A DNA stretch of 64,000 bases from Brugia malayi (lineage: Eukaryota; Nematoda; Chromadorea; Rhabditida; Onchocercidae), in assembly GCF_000002995.4 (NCBI RefSeq), contig NW_025062475.1, positions 2,294,001 to 2,358,000 on the forward strand. The letters are read 5' to 3'. Shown in pieces: positions 1-13,232 of this stretch (positions are counted from its first letter, which is position 1; every line of letters begins with the position of its first letter). Made by a program: the position numbers and the translations under genes. The notes below the pieces were generated by a model that was not told the origin of the DNA, searched no databases, and was given only the letters and a program-made list of their open reading frames with translations.

Positions 1-3000
1 AAAATAACAGTAATTAACAAGTAATAATAGTGAATACAATAACGAAATAGCTTTCGACATCAACATGTTCAAATTAGCATTCAAAATGTGAGAATTTTTT
101 TTAATTTGATAAAAGTAGATTTAGAAAACAGATATTAATGTGTTAGAAAAACACGTACTTTCCATGATATCCACGAGTTCCTGATCTGCAGTATGCCGAA
201 TAAAGCTAAATTCATTTTCGAAATACTTTTTGGCAACGCATGAAGGGAAATGAATGTAATAGTCTAAGGAACGAAACAAGATCTGAAATAAATAATTTGT
301 ATAATTTGATCTATAAATTCTATAAATTTATAAAATAAAATTTGATCTACAAAAAGTCCGTTTTTTGATGTTGAAGCTAGATTAGATAGTATTTTTAGGT
401 GTAATTAAGTAAAATAACATTTTTCTATATTATTCAATTACATTTGATAATCCAATCGTTAAAAGCAATGCTTGCATCTGTCTCGTTAACCACATAAAAA
501 ACAATCGTCGTGCATAAGAATATAAGGCACTACTAGTCAACAAATTATTACATTTTAGCTAAACTCTAAACATTTGCACAACTTTTGTTAGTTAATGCAC
601 GATTATATTTTATCATTTTATCAGCTAGTTCAAAGCATCCACTTCTCATGGTAGAATATTTTCACATTGCTGTTATAATTTATGCTTAAGCACAAAATTA
701 AAAATTTATCTAATTCAAAATATTTAGACAAAACAAAATGAACAATTTCTAGCCAAACAATATTTATTTTAAATTCGAAACATACCCCAATTAATTGCAA
801 ACACGTCATTAGATGAAAACGAATCACCCTGTCAAGCTTTGCTAACGGTACAAACCCGACCAACAGCTGAGAAAACCACGTTTCATACACTGAAACATGG
901 TTTATTTTTTCAAGATTAAAAATGAAAGTTGAATAAATTTCCAGTAATTGTTTCAATTTTTTAAAAAAAGAAAAGCACTTTTAAAAGACACTAACAACGT
1001 GAACTAACCTTTGGAGCATTTATCATGTGGTGGATTTAGCAATTTATGGAGTAAATCTTGGTTTGAATTATCATGTATTTTATCGGACATGGAAGCTGAT
1101 CTTACTAAAATGAACAACATCTACAAATATCATACAAATTGGATTTTAATAAGAAAACTTAATTGAGGCAAGTCATACAAATTCGACAGAAAATTAAGGC
1201 TACCGATTAATATAGATTTTATTGAAACTTTACTGATACGCAGCTATAAGTACGAAAGAAACAGTTTAAAATACATTTAAAGTGAAATAGCTTAAAATAC
1301 ATTTAAAACGTTAGAGTAGCTTGCTGGAAGATACATAACTGGAGATAATTTAATCGACTTCAAAGCCGAATGTTAATCAACTGATAATTTTGAGTAATGA
1401 AGTCAAATTATATACCAATCTTGCTCAAAAAAATTTCAAATCGCTTGAAGAGATTCAAGATACCAATGACTATTGAATCAGTTTTTATATTGAACGGAAC
1501 CAGTTTCGTCTCTACAAAAGGTTTCTTTTTTTTTTTTTCTCACTAATCAGGAAAATCTACAAAACAATTAAGAGTTCATTTAATAAGTTGGAATTTAAGT
1601 TGAAACTGAAAAGCCTCAAAACATAACCTGAACTGAAACAATAATAAATCAGAAGAGCTTTTAGAAAAGTAGAAGTGTACGATTCCCACTGGAGTAATTC
1701 AATCGTATTTAAATATAAGCAACAAGATAAAAAATTTTCAGCTATTCAGGAAATAAAAAAACTTCAAAATTCTTACCGTCAGCAGCAATAGAAGAAAACG
1801 CACGGAGTTCATCGATGTTTTCACGTACGTAACTTAGAACAGTGATATCCAAGTTCGCACATATTTTAATAAAATGTTCTACTGCTTCCGAAGCATTTTG
1901 AGCACTACCAATACCCAGCGAAGCTGTCAAACCAACAATCTGCAAAATGCTAGTATCAAAATTCATAAGTTGATAGTAACTATTATTTACAAAATTTTGG
2001 AAATTTTATTTCTGTAGCACATGCAAAAACAGAACTATTCATTTATATTGATAATTTTCTTTCTTGTAAAAAAGCTTGTTGTAGTGCTACTAAACTGATT
2101 TTTTAATAAATATTGTCTAATATAATTGATAAACTACAGACTAACAGTTAAAATATGTTGATTGGTTGTTAATCTGTTCGAAAAATAACATTCAAATGAT
2201 AATGCAACACATTAATATCATTATCCTTAAAACAGTACCTGAGGTAAACGTTTTCCATCCAGAATCTTGCCGGTGTGTTTCATGTCATGATAGTTATTCA
2301 TTATTACTAAAACAGAAGATTTTTAGCAAAAAAGTATTCTCCGGTATAACCAATAATTTTCCGATATTTGGTAATTAAATTAAATTATCACAACAATAGA
2401 AGATAAATTTTCATTTCTCTTGTGATTATAAGTGATAAAGTTTTGAAAATACCATTATAGGGATGATTTCCATCTGCATGATGAGCTTCATCAAAAAACA
2501 TTAGCGAAAATGACGATAACGAAAAAAGCACACTGTTTTTTTCATTAGAATCATTCATGAGATTCCTGGAATATTAAATGATGCAAGAACAGTTGGAAAT
2601 GATCTTGTAATCAAATAATAATAACAATTCTGTTAGAAAAGCGTGAAATGCCCAGTACTCAATTACTTTGTAAATTACGTAAATGTTTCGATGTGAAACA
2701 ATTTATTAAAAATTATTGAAAGAAGTACGATGTTTAAATTTTTCTATTTGATATCGATTTCTCATTTCAAAAGTCCAGAAGTTATTCTATAAATTTTCAT
2801 ACTTCCTGTGAACAATAAAACAAGAAATTTTAAAATACATGTAAAAGTACTAACACAATAAGCTGGGGTGTGATAACAATAACATCATGAGTTGCAATTG
2901 TCTCCGCAACAGGTGTATTCGCCGCTACACCGCATAAAAAGACAACTTTCCAGCGATGTCCAACAAATCTCTTCAACAACTTTGTCTGTTGCTCCAGAAA

Positions 3001-6000
3001 TACTACATTGGTAACGAAGAAACAAATCTAAAATTTTCTGATCATTCTTCACATTAGACGTACAGTGAACAGAAAATTTTCAAAAACAAAGGACTTTGAA
3101 ATACGTGTAATTGACTTGAATTAATGTTCCGATAATATTGATACAAATACTTTGTTGATAACTTCTTTTAGCTTTCGACAACTTTTCACTTTTTAAATTT
3201 CATAAGCTATTCAAAAACACTGAAGCTAATTGAAGAATTAATAGCAAAACTTGTTGCTAAAAAATACTAGAAAAATAAAAAAAAAATTTTTTTCCAAGAC
3301 AAAAGACTTTAAAATACGTGTAGCTGAATTAAAGTTCCAACAAAGTGAGAATGTGAAATCATTAAAATTTTGAAATACCTTCGTATGTAAATTATTTTTC
3401 CTGCCCATTACAAGATGATTTCGAGCGATCGATGCCGCTACCACAGTTTTTCCAGTTCCTGTTGGTGCACAAATCAAAGTATTTTGTCCATCGTAAGCTG
3501 GTTGAGCTATTTCTTCCTGATATTTTCGTAAAACCATAACTTCACCTGTAAAAAAGTTTTCTCTAATCTGTCTCTTTATTTGTTCTGTTTCGTAAACTTC
3601 ATCTCTATGATGAACATAAAGATTTTCATAAGCTATTCTATAGACAAGCACCATATGCAGAGTTTGTATTTATCGTCTTATTCAATAAAAGTGCACTAAA
3701 ATTATTTAACTCATCAAAATTTCCTGCATCTTCTCCAGCACAGATATTCTTCAAAGAAATAACTAGTTTAAGATGTAATGAAATAATTGACTGATTATAA
3801 TGTTTCCTTATTTATCTTAAATAACATCAAAATTATCATAGAAAGAAATAAGAAAAACCTTCATAAATATCATCCTTGGCTGCATCTGATGCATTGACAG
3901 GAAAATGCTCATAACGTAAATCAACTATGCATGTCTTGTCCAGTTCATTTGATCTTGAGCTCATAATAACATCAGCTATTGGAAAATCACATTCGCAAAA
4001 ATAAAGTTTCCCTGGGAAAAAAAATAGAATTGTGGAAATGTAACACCAAAATGTTATCGACAAATCTGAGACGCATGCTTGATAGTTAAAGACAAAAATG
4101 AATGAAGGAAAAAATGGGCTGACGAGTATTTTCCTCAATCAATCTCATTTTCTGAAAAAGCCTTCACTGCTTATAACTGTACATTGGATTGACTTAAGTA
4201 GGAAACTTGACAATTTTTAAATTAGCGTCTTAGGGTGAATAATGTTAGTTAAAAAAGATGAAAATTAGAATCATATTAAAAACTGTTGTATTGCAAAATC
4301 TGTCTCTCAGAAGTGATAAAATATCAGGAATGATTAAATATATGAAGAAAATCATTGTTATATCAAAGCAGTAATATTCATTCGTCTAAAAACTTTGTCA
4401 AAAAGTTTGAAGGAATGGAAATGAAACGAAAGATGAACATAAACCAAATAACGAACCCTACCCAACCTTTCAGAAAGCACTTCGAAAATTTCAAGACAAA
4501 GTGTATAGACTTCCCGTACAGCTGCATTCATTTGCCGTTTACAATTTAAGTACTAAATTTGTAGAAAAACGATTACGGAAAAACACATACGAAGGAAAAA
4601 ATACAAAAACGCAATTAAAGATATGTTTGAAAAATGGAACCAAAAGTTTGGAAAAAAATATGTAATTCATAATTAATGCAAAATTCTCGTCTAAAATTAT
4701 GAAATAATAATCCGTCTTTAAAGTAGAAAAATTAAAGCAAAAAAATGAAGATTCTGAAAAAAGCTAAACAGTGATTAATTACAGATAACATTCAATTTAT
4801 AACAAGCAAATAGTATTTCATATAGATTAATAAATGCAACAAGCAGCCAAACCTCTTTCCATTCTCTTGCGTTCATGCAGAAACAAACCTGAAGTGAAAC
4901 AAGTCGATTAAGAAATGTATAACAATTAGTCAATCAGTACTTATCTACAAATGTATTTATTTTTTCAGTATTTATGAACAAAACTAACACACTATCAGTA
5001 ACAGTAACAGAATAAGAAGCAAAAATTCTCACTGAAAACATATTCCAATGTTAATTAAAACCAAAACAAAAAAAAAAAAAAAACTGATATTCCAAGAAAC
5101 AAATAAATGATCCGGAAATTAAGTGCTTCTTATTTGCAAATATAACAACATCTTACGATAATTTCGTTCAAAACCAGGATATGTTTCCGTTACAAAATGA
5201 TGAGCAACATCGGAGCAAGCAGCCACTGCGTTCAGTAAATCCAGGAATGCTCCCTCACCCATATCAAGCATCGTTCGCAAAATGTATTTCTTAGCAGATT
5301 CTTCTCCTTTAAAGAAATATGAAATAATCAAAAATAAAAAATAATAATAATATCGTCAAAGAAGTATCAATTAAACTATTAAATAAACTACTGCAAAAAT
5401 AAATTTTTGAAAACTATATAAGTCCATTTATTAGCAAAATATCGAAACCGATATATTTGATAAGATTATCATTAATAGTACATCTTTTACACTTATGATT
5501 CACAAAATTTCTACTTAAAATTTCAAAAAAAAAGTATATCACTTTTTCCCTTGAAATTTTAGAAAGAAGTTTTGAGAATCATAAGTGTGAAAGAAATCTG
5601 AAAAGTGACACTAACAAATTATGAAGTTAGTGTATTACGGATTCTGTAAATTATTTATTAATGATTTTCTACCAGTAACATTTTTATTATACTTCCACAT
5701 TTATAGCAGATATGATCAACCTTACTTGAGTTTTTATTGATTTCAGGAATTTGCAAAAAAAAAAAAAAAAAAAATAAAGAAGAAGAATAACAAAACAGCT
5801 CACCCATTTGCTCAATTATGTTTTTCACCGGCATCATTAAATTAGCATGATGCCGGCTTATGCAGGAAATCTTTTCGCACATAATATCAGGCTTCATATT
5901 TTTAAAAATTTCATCGAAATTTTTTAGAACTTCGATTAAGTCGAGTAAATTGCTTCTAAAATTGATACGCAACAACCGCCTGTGAAGCTTCTGGTCGCCT

Positions 6001-7828
6001 AAAAAGATGATCCAAAAAATTTCAAGCTAAAATTTTAAGCTATCAAAATTTCCAAAAAATTTCAAGATATGGTATGCAAACATCTCTTTGATGATGCATA
6101 TAATAAAACCAATAGATCAAAACAATAGAAATTTTCATTTCAGTTTATGTCGAACGCACAACATTCAGACTAGGAATATCGAATGAATTCGGTGATAAAC
6201 AATCGACAATGAATTAATGCAATAATCTCGTACTTTATAATCACAATTTTATTTTTTACAGATAAGTTTGAAAAGTTCCTACTTAATGCTTCTACTTAAT
6301 GTTCAGCATAAAGTTTAATTCGTTAAATCAACAACTTACAAGATAGGAGGAAAGATAGAACGGTTTCCAAGAGAAGAGTACGTGTCGGTGCTTCCCATAG
6401 TCGTTCCCATAGTTTTACTGAGAATGCATTCCAGTTAAACTGATACTGTTCGGTAAGAGTTTCATATTCGTTAGGTTTAAGAAGTAAAGCAAATTTAACA
6501 GCTTCCACATGATGTAGCGCAATTCTAAAGAACAACAACTATTAGTTAACAAAAATGAACATTGATATAATAAATGTCTCATCTATTATTCTATCTAGCA
6601 AAGAATAGTTGATATTCATATTCGAAATTAAATTATATTGAAAAATTTAATTTTTCAGCAGTCAGTTTAGCAGTTACATAAACAACCAAACAAAGTGTAG
6701 TTGCAGGACTTGTATTTGCTGGTCCTATATTACCAGTACTAGCTATAATCGGTATAGCTATAGCTGCTGGATTGGCCAGCTGGAGGTATTGGTGGTATCA
6801 CATATGCAGTATTACAACCTAGTAACAGTCTAGATAAACCAAACGTAACTGGGCAAAAAGTTCAGGGTATTAAAGTGTAAACAAGTGCACATGCCTAGAA
6901 CTGGGCTTCAATTTCCATCCAAGAAGTATCATGAAAGTAGCTAATACTGATATTTAGTAAATTTTATTTACTATTTCTGTCATCCTATGGTTTTCCAGTA
7001 TGAGAAGTTAGTGTCAAGCCCTGAGACGTCGGCAACTATCACGTCATATCACGATTCATTCGTGGTACCTCACCATAGATTCTGCTAATGAGTAACAGAA
7101 TGACGGTCGTCACTTAGTTATAAACATTAACAAGTTTATCAAATGGAAAAAAGGCAAAAAAACCCCTGTGGATGGCTAGTTATTTACATTTGACTTTCAA
7201 GTTTAAGACGTAAATAATTTCCCTTTTTAACAAACTATTTCAATAAATGATATTGCAAATGAAGTAATTAAACAAACAAATATTACTTAAAACAGAAACC
7301 TTAATACAGAACATTTGAGCAACCTTAACAAAATAATATGTTTACAATACTTACGAGTGATAATTTTGACAATTTAATGTAATTTTAATAACTCCAAACA
7401 AATCAAAATGAGTTCGAGACGTAAATAATTTGCTTTTTTTTAAACAAAATATGTCTCGACAGTATGACGATAATTCCATAAAAAATGAAATTTAATTAGG
7501 AAAAATAGAAAAGATGAAATGCAGTTTGAATAATTACACTTACACAATCCTCTCAACCATGAATTTTGCAAGCCTAATAATTAAGTTAGACAAGTCATGT
7601 AATTGAGATTTAATGGTCAAATCCATCATTTTGCTTCTACCATATTATGTGTATTAATTTTATATAAATATTGATTTCATATTGTTCTTTGAAAACAGTG
7701 GAATAAAACAAATATATGTTTGAAGATGGTCAGTTATCTGTAAAAGAAACTTCTTTATAGCAGAATTACCTTTTCATAATTTCGTCATCATATAAATATA
7801 GTAACCGTAATTCTTGTTCCGGCAACAT
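1..7828 (-). CDS. RIG-I-like (Dicer-related, DRH-family) RNA helicase, N-terminal half, partial at left edge
   Basis: Exons, all on the minus strand in transcription order: 7828-7770, 6524-6340, 5998-5804, 5306-5157, 4888-4853, 4011-3859, 3732-3711, 3637-3379, 3027-2855, 2565-2453, 2306-2239, 1939-1777, 1104-1009, 889-786, 282-159. All 14 junctions are GT-AG and phase-compatible, giving about 633 residues before the window ends. Residues 1-230 are helical and CARD-like (for example GEGAFLDLLNAVAACSDV). Helicase motif Q/I follows (LRKYQEE, then CAPTGTGKT near residue 325), then motif Ia-Ic (VVFLEQQTKLL, VIVITPQLIV), motif II FDEAHH near 437 and motif III GLTASLG near 475. Spacing and the 'ITPQ'/'GLTAS' wording match RIG-I-like helicases, as in nematode DRH-1/DRH-3, which act on dsRNA in small-RNA and antiviral pathways. 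HEL2 and the C-terminal domain lie beyond the left edge, so I cannot choose between DRH-1 and DRH-3. The 22-nt exon 3732-3711 is the least certain piece. Confidence 0.88.
6685..7125 (+). pseudogene. Wolbachia-like DNA remnant (candidate nuclear Wolbachia transfer) in helicase intron 1
   Basis: This block inside the 1.2-kb first intron of the helicase is visibly less AT-rich than its surroundings. On the plus strand 6685-6780 reads as a hydrophobic Gly/Ala-rich peptide (VVAGLVFAGP, then IIGIAIAAGLA). A +1 frameshift near 6776-6783 leads to GGIGGITYAVLQPS and on to a stop at 6878-6880. The style (a two-part glycine-rich membrane segment followed by a short hydrophilic tail) is like the C-termini of many Wolbachia membrane proteins. 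From about 6980 to 7125 the text contains ATCCTATGG, AGTGTCAAGCCCTG, ATAGATTCTGCTAATGAGTA and AGAATGACGG, which resemble the short intergenic repeats of Wolbachia genomes. The frameshift and drift imply an old, non-functional insertion. Assignment is from memory of sequence style, not a search. Confidence 0.6.
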
Positions 7829-9098
7829 TGCATTAACAATTGCTATTCGTAAATACTGCTACAGCAACGATAATAATAACAATAGTATCTTGCCAATTCC
7901 TTTCCTTTTTCATTTACCAACCAAATTTAAAGCCAATCCAAGTAGACCTGATATGTGAACGACAATTAGAATTTCACGTCTTCATTCAGGATTAAAAATA
8001 ACGAAGAAACAAGAGAAAAGGAAGAAAACAGTGAAAGTTCAAAACAAATAAACATTTATAAGAGAATTTTAATAAAATGAAGAAAAAGGCTAATAAAATA
8101 ATATTATCAAAGAAATGTTAACAAAATAGCTTCTTCAGGAAAGAAAAGATGTGTAACACATTGCGTTACAACGCTGACTAAAAGATATGAATAAGAATTA
8201 GACAGAAATAAAACTAACCATATCGCTTTTTCCAGCTTTGTCCAAAATAAGTGAAATATTATATATAATTTTACAAATTGGAAAAAAGTACCGAAACACA
8301 AATGAATTAAATAGTGGCGTAAAAACAAAAACGAATGTAAGTTACAAAAATAAGATTATAATATTAATATTATTCGTAAAAAATAAAAAAAAACACTGAG
8401 AAATATAATGATAATAAACATTTCATAATAACAACAACTACCAATCTCAAATATTCATTGTTTGACAAAAAATAGGAAAAAAAAAATGAATTAGCAGAGA
8501 GAAAAATAGGTAGCAACAATGATATGATCGAAAGTTTAATAAATTAAAAAAAATAAATGAAAGAATTGAAGCTAAAACAATACACGAAGAAAACTATAAA
8601 ATGAAGGAAAATGGCACTATTACGTGTGCTTATCACTTGAATACGTCAACATTTCACAACAATTACCTAGCCCACCATTATTACGCCGATTACGTAGCCA
8701 TACGCGAGACCATATCGATACCCATACAAACATTGTAACTGCATATTGCAGACAAAGCTAGACGGTTTGCATGCAAGTTGCAAACAGACCTCAAAATCGT
8801 ATGTTACTTTCTTGCTTCACACTTTTACTTACCCTCTCTCCACCTCGCTTTTTCTCTGCTGCTACTGTTATTGTTAAATGTATCTGAAAGATTTTTCTAT
8901 TATTCATTATTTTATTTCATTTCATTTTAATTAACTATTATAAGACTTTTTCATTAACTATTACTTCCATAGTATTATTTCTTTATTCTTTCTTTTTTTT
9001 TTCTACTTTTCAATCCTTTTTCTTTAACTAATAATCCTACAAACAAAAAGGAAAATTTATCATAATGAAAGGATGAAACGAACGATAAGACAAATTCT
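7829..9098. other. Upstream flank of the helicase gene, no gene seen
   Basis: AT-rich non-coding sequence immediately 5' of the minus-strand helicase start. A patch at about 8630-8800 is richer in GC and in TACG/ACGT-type words (ATTACGTG, ATACGTCA, TTACGCCG, TTACGTAG, ATACGCGAG) than anything nearby and could be regulatory. No open frame with splice signals was found on either strand. Confidence 0.5.
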
Positions 9099-9626
9099 AC
9101 CGTATGCCACAGTATAACTCTGTTTGAATATTATTCTTACCGTATACAACAGTTATAATTTTGAATATTATTCTTACCGTATACAACAGTTATAATTTTG
9201 AATATTATTCTTACCGTATACAACAGTTATAATTTTGAATATTATTCTTACCGTATACAACAGTTATAATTTTGAATATTATTCTTACCGTATACAACAG
9301 TTATAATTTTGAATATTATTCTTACCGTATACAACAGTTATAATTTTGAATATTATTGTTACCGTGTACAACAGTTATAATTTTGAATATTATTGTTACC
9401 ATATGCAACAGTTATAACTTTGAATATTATTGTTACCGTATGCAACAGTTATAATTTTGAATATTATTGTTACCGTATACAACAGTTATAACTTTGAATA
9501 TTATTGTTACCGTATGCAACAGTTATAATTTTGAATATTATTGTTACCGTATACAACAGTTATAACTTCGAATATTATTGTTACCGTATGCAACAGTTAT
9601 AACTTTGAATAATATTGTTACTGTAT
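9099..9626. repeat. 37-bp minisatellite, about 14 copies
   Basis: Tandem units of about 37 bp carrying the words TTACCGTATACAACAG and TTATAATTTTGAATATTA. The first six or so copies have ATTATTC before TTACC and are almost identical. Later copies have ATTATTG and alternate between GTATAC and GTATGC, and between AATTTTG and AACTTTG. The block therefore has two homogenised sub-arrays. Frames are broken by stops in every register, so it is not coding. Confidence 0.95.
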
Positions 9627-12600
9627 AAATGATGCAATTTGATATCATGCAATCACATATGTATGTATAACACAAAATGGAAATTTTCAATAATAATTAT
9701 TTTTGTAAATAAATGTGAGTTTTTAATTATTAATAAAATAAGGAACAAGATAATAATAAATTTTTTTAGGTTTCATTTTTATTAAAATAAAAACAAAATT
9801 TTGATCTATTAATTACTGATAAAAAAAAAATAGATTTCTTTTTTACCTTATCGGCAACATCATTTGATTCACTCATTATATCAGTGATATAAATGATTGA
9901 TCACTTTCTTTTTTTTTGATAAAAATTAATTACGATTTTACTCAAGAACATTAGTAATATATTACAAGCTACATTTCTTTATCTAATGAAATAATTATTA
10001 CAGCTATATATATGTAACATGGTTATATGCATACAAGTATTTAAAATTTTTAAAGTTATTTTAAAAGATATGGCACATATGAGAAATTAGATACAATTAG
10101 TATTAGAATAATTGCATTCAATTTTCCACCAAATTATGCATAAATTTTTTACTACAAAAAATTAAAAGTTAAAATATTTAGGAGAAATGATAAGAGTATC
10201 AGTTATTTCCTCTTCTTATATATTATTTGTAATATTTTTTGTTTTCATTTTATGTTCGCATATTTAATTCAAAGAAAATGTAATGCAATTAATCGAACCT
10301 TACACTTTCCTAATATTTTTTTTTTTTTGCATTGACATATGCATTAAAAAGAGTTGGATAAGATGAAAATAATTGATTTGTGTACGTAAATTTTAAATGC
10401 TGAATTTTGATTTTCACTTATTTCAATTCAATTCAATTTAATGTAGTATTTCAGTTCTGCATTGTATACAATCCGTTCAACTCGATTCAATATACTTTAA
10501 TTAGATTTAACATTGCTCAGTTGCTTTCAAATGGATTCAATTCAATTTAATTTCATTTTAAAAGCACATGCAAAATATATATATTTAAACCACTTACACA
10601 TGCAAGCAGCAATAGAAGCAAGTGTAATCTTGCAGTTTATTTTCAAAAAAAAATTTTTTCTTTTTTTTTTAAGCCGATTTAAGTTAAGAAGATTTTCATC
10701 CAATAAGATGAATTGAAACTTTTTTTTTCAAACAGAAAAAGAGAAGGAAGAAAAAGGTAGTATATGTGTATTATAAAGTTAAAATGAAAATTGTATTTGA
10801 GTTTGTATTTCAACAAAATATAATAAAATAATATATGAGCAGTAGCTAATTTAATGTATAATTTAGTGAATTTATTATATTTGAATTGATTAAAATGTAA
10901 TAAAATTATTAAAAAAAAACATGGTTAAATATTAGCTGTTATTTTTATTTTTATTTTTTTTTGTTGGTTTATATTTTATCATTTATACTTTTATCAAATA
11001 TTGCAAGTAAAACTAAACTTTTTCATCTCGTTTTTCCCTCTTCTCTTTTTTTTTTTTTTTTTTTTGTAAAAAAATATAGCTGAAGCAAATTTTTCATATT
11101 TTAAAAATTTTATTCCTCCTGAACAAATTATCAAAATAGATTGAACAACAAATTGGAAATTAGACTAGAAGTTGGGAGAAAATGGGACCTTATTGAATTT
11201 TCTTTCATTCAATTCAGTATTATCTTTTACTTCGTTATTCTCGTCAAATCGCACCATTCATTTCCGATCATTTTTACTTCAATTTGTTAAAATAAAAATT
11301 CATCGCAAATTTTATTCCTTATACTATTTTATTATTTTAATAAACAAAAATTTCCCATTTATCTTTTATCAGTAATTTGATATTTCCCTCATTTTCTTTT
11401 TTCAACTTATTGATAGTTGCATTATTATTGATACTAGACGAAAGTAGTAAGTGAGAATGGTTAATGCTTTTGTTTTATCTTCTTAGCCTAGGCCATATTT
11501 TTATTTCATTCTTGGCTGGACTATATTTTTTGGCAAGATTTCTTTCCATTTACAATTTTTTCTCCCATATCTCTAAATTAAAATAACAAAAAAAAAAAAA
11601 AAAAAAAACTTCGCAATAAGATTGGCTTTTTAAATTAATTTAGTAAAATGCATTTCTTTTATATCATTCACTGTTATTTGCAAATTTATTCAGCTTTATT
11701 ACAAAAAAAAAAAAAAAAAAAAAAAAGAAAGAAAATTTTAATTTTCAAAATAAAAAAAAAAAACTCCTCATTCAAGCATAAAATTTGAAAATTGAAATTT
11801 TTCATGAAATTTATGACTCTATTATTAAATCAACCAATATGTATAATTATCAATGGAATTGATGTAAAATTATACGGGATGCTTGTTTGATTATTTTCAT
11901 TAGAATTTTGATAATTTGAAAAGAGTGACATGGATTGTTACTGTCACACACTATTATCATGACATCAAGTGGTGACATTTATCCATCATTGTCATATTAC
12001 TATCACCATGTCATCATCACATTAATGGTTACCTTCAAATAATTTATTCTTTCTTTGAATTCAATTTAAATTCCTACACTTATTTGCAATGAAACCTCTT
12101 TCTTCGTTTTTTAATGGGAAAGAAAAAATACTTTCCGAATTACCGAATCGATGAGTTTACACAAAAAGCTATTTTTGTTGTGTAATAAAAATTTACGCAG
12201 AATATATTTAATCAATGAAAATTTAACAAAATTTTGTTTTAAAAATTAATATATTAGTAAATTATACAAATGATGCATATATGAATAATAATTTTTAATG
12301 AAATCATTAGTAAAATTACTAGAAATTTCTTTGTGATCTTTTTTTTTTTTCTTTGTTAGAGAAAATTTTTTTTTTCTCAATAGTTTAGTTACGGAAAAAA
12401 AATTTTTTTTTTTTTAAATTACTTCTTCATTAGTGTAAGAATTAAAAAAAAGACAAATTTTTCTTGAACAAAAAGTTGAAATTCAATATATTTTAATCTT
12501 TGCTTTTTTTTTTACCAACTTTTTTCCCTTTTTTTTTTTGATTTTATTAATTATGAGAATGTTGACAATAAAAAAAAAAAAAAAAAAATTCATTGCTTTC

Positions 12601-13080
12601 TAAATTGCAATTAATATGTTTTTATTCTAACACAAAGTCTTTAATTATTATAATTTGTTGTTAAATTGTTTTCGTTTTTTTTTTCTCTCTCATCAATTAT
12701 TTGAGTTTGATTATAAAATTTTGCAAAATTTGCTTTTTAAAAGTGAAAAACAAAAAAAGTTTTTCCTCTTCTTTTTTTTTTTTTTATTTTCATGAAAACA
12801 GAACACGAAAAAAAAATAATTGTTGTTTATGTTGATTGAGTGTAAAATAAACACGAATGACAGACAGGTGACAGATTTAATTAATATGCAGATGTTTGTT
12901 TGCATGAATGCATGCATGTACTCTTTTCATTGTTTCATATTTCAATGGTTGACAACTGTACCGGTGACAAATAATAAAAGATTCAAAAGGTTGGGTAGGT
13001 TGCAATGAATTAATGAAAAGAAAAATCAGGAAAAATAAAAAATGCATTTGTGTCTAGGCCAAGTAAAATTAGCTTATTAA
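9627..13080. other. Gene-free AT-rich spacer
   Basis: Dominated by runs of T or A of 10-24 bases and short AT words. The only unusual patch is 11935-12030, where CATCA/TGTCA-type words recur (TATCATGACATCAAG, ACCATGTCATCATCAC). Short open frames here are low-complexity Phe/Lys/Asn translations without splice context. Confidence 0.6.
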
Positions 13081-13232
13081 TGCATTATTATTACTATCAT
13101 TATTATTCGTAGTTTTCTGTGTTATTATTGCTATTATTATTATTATTATAAGTGTATTATTGTTTGTTACTATTATTTGTTATTATTATTATTGTTATTA
13201 ATACCATTGTTTATTGTTATTATTAACATTTA
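13080..13232. repeat. (ATT)n-type interrupted microsatellite
   Basis: Interrupted trinucleotide tract of ATT/TTA units with scattered G and C changes. Length is about 150 bases. Confidence 0.85.

Noticed and set aside
9099..9626. CRISPR-like regular array
   Set aside because: Units are contiguous with no unique spacers, in a eukaryotic spacer; it is a minisatellite.
12711..13008. Overlapping plus and minus frames near 12.8 kb
   Set aside because: No splice context, start in homopolymers, no recognisable domain.
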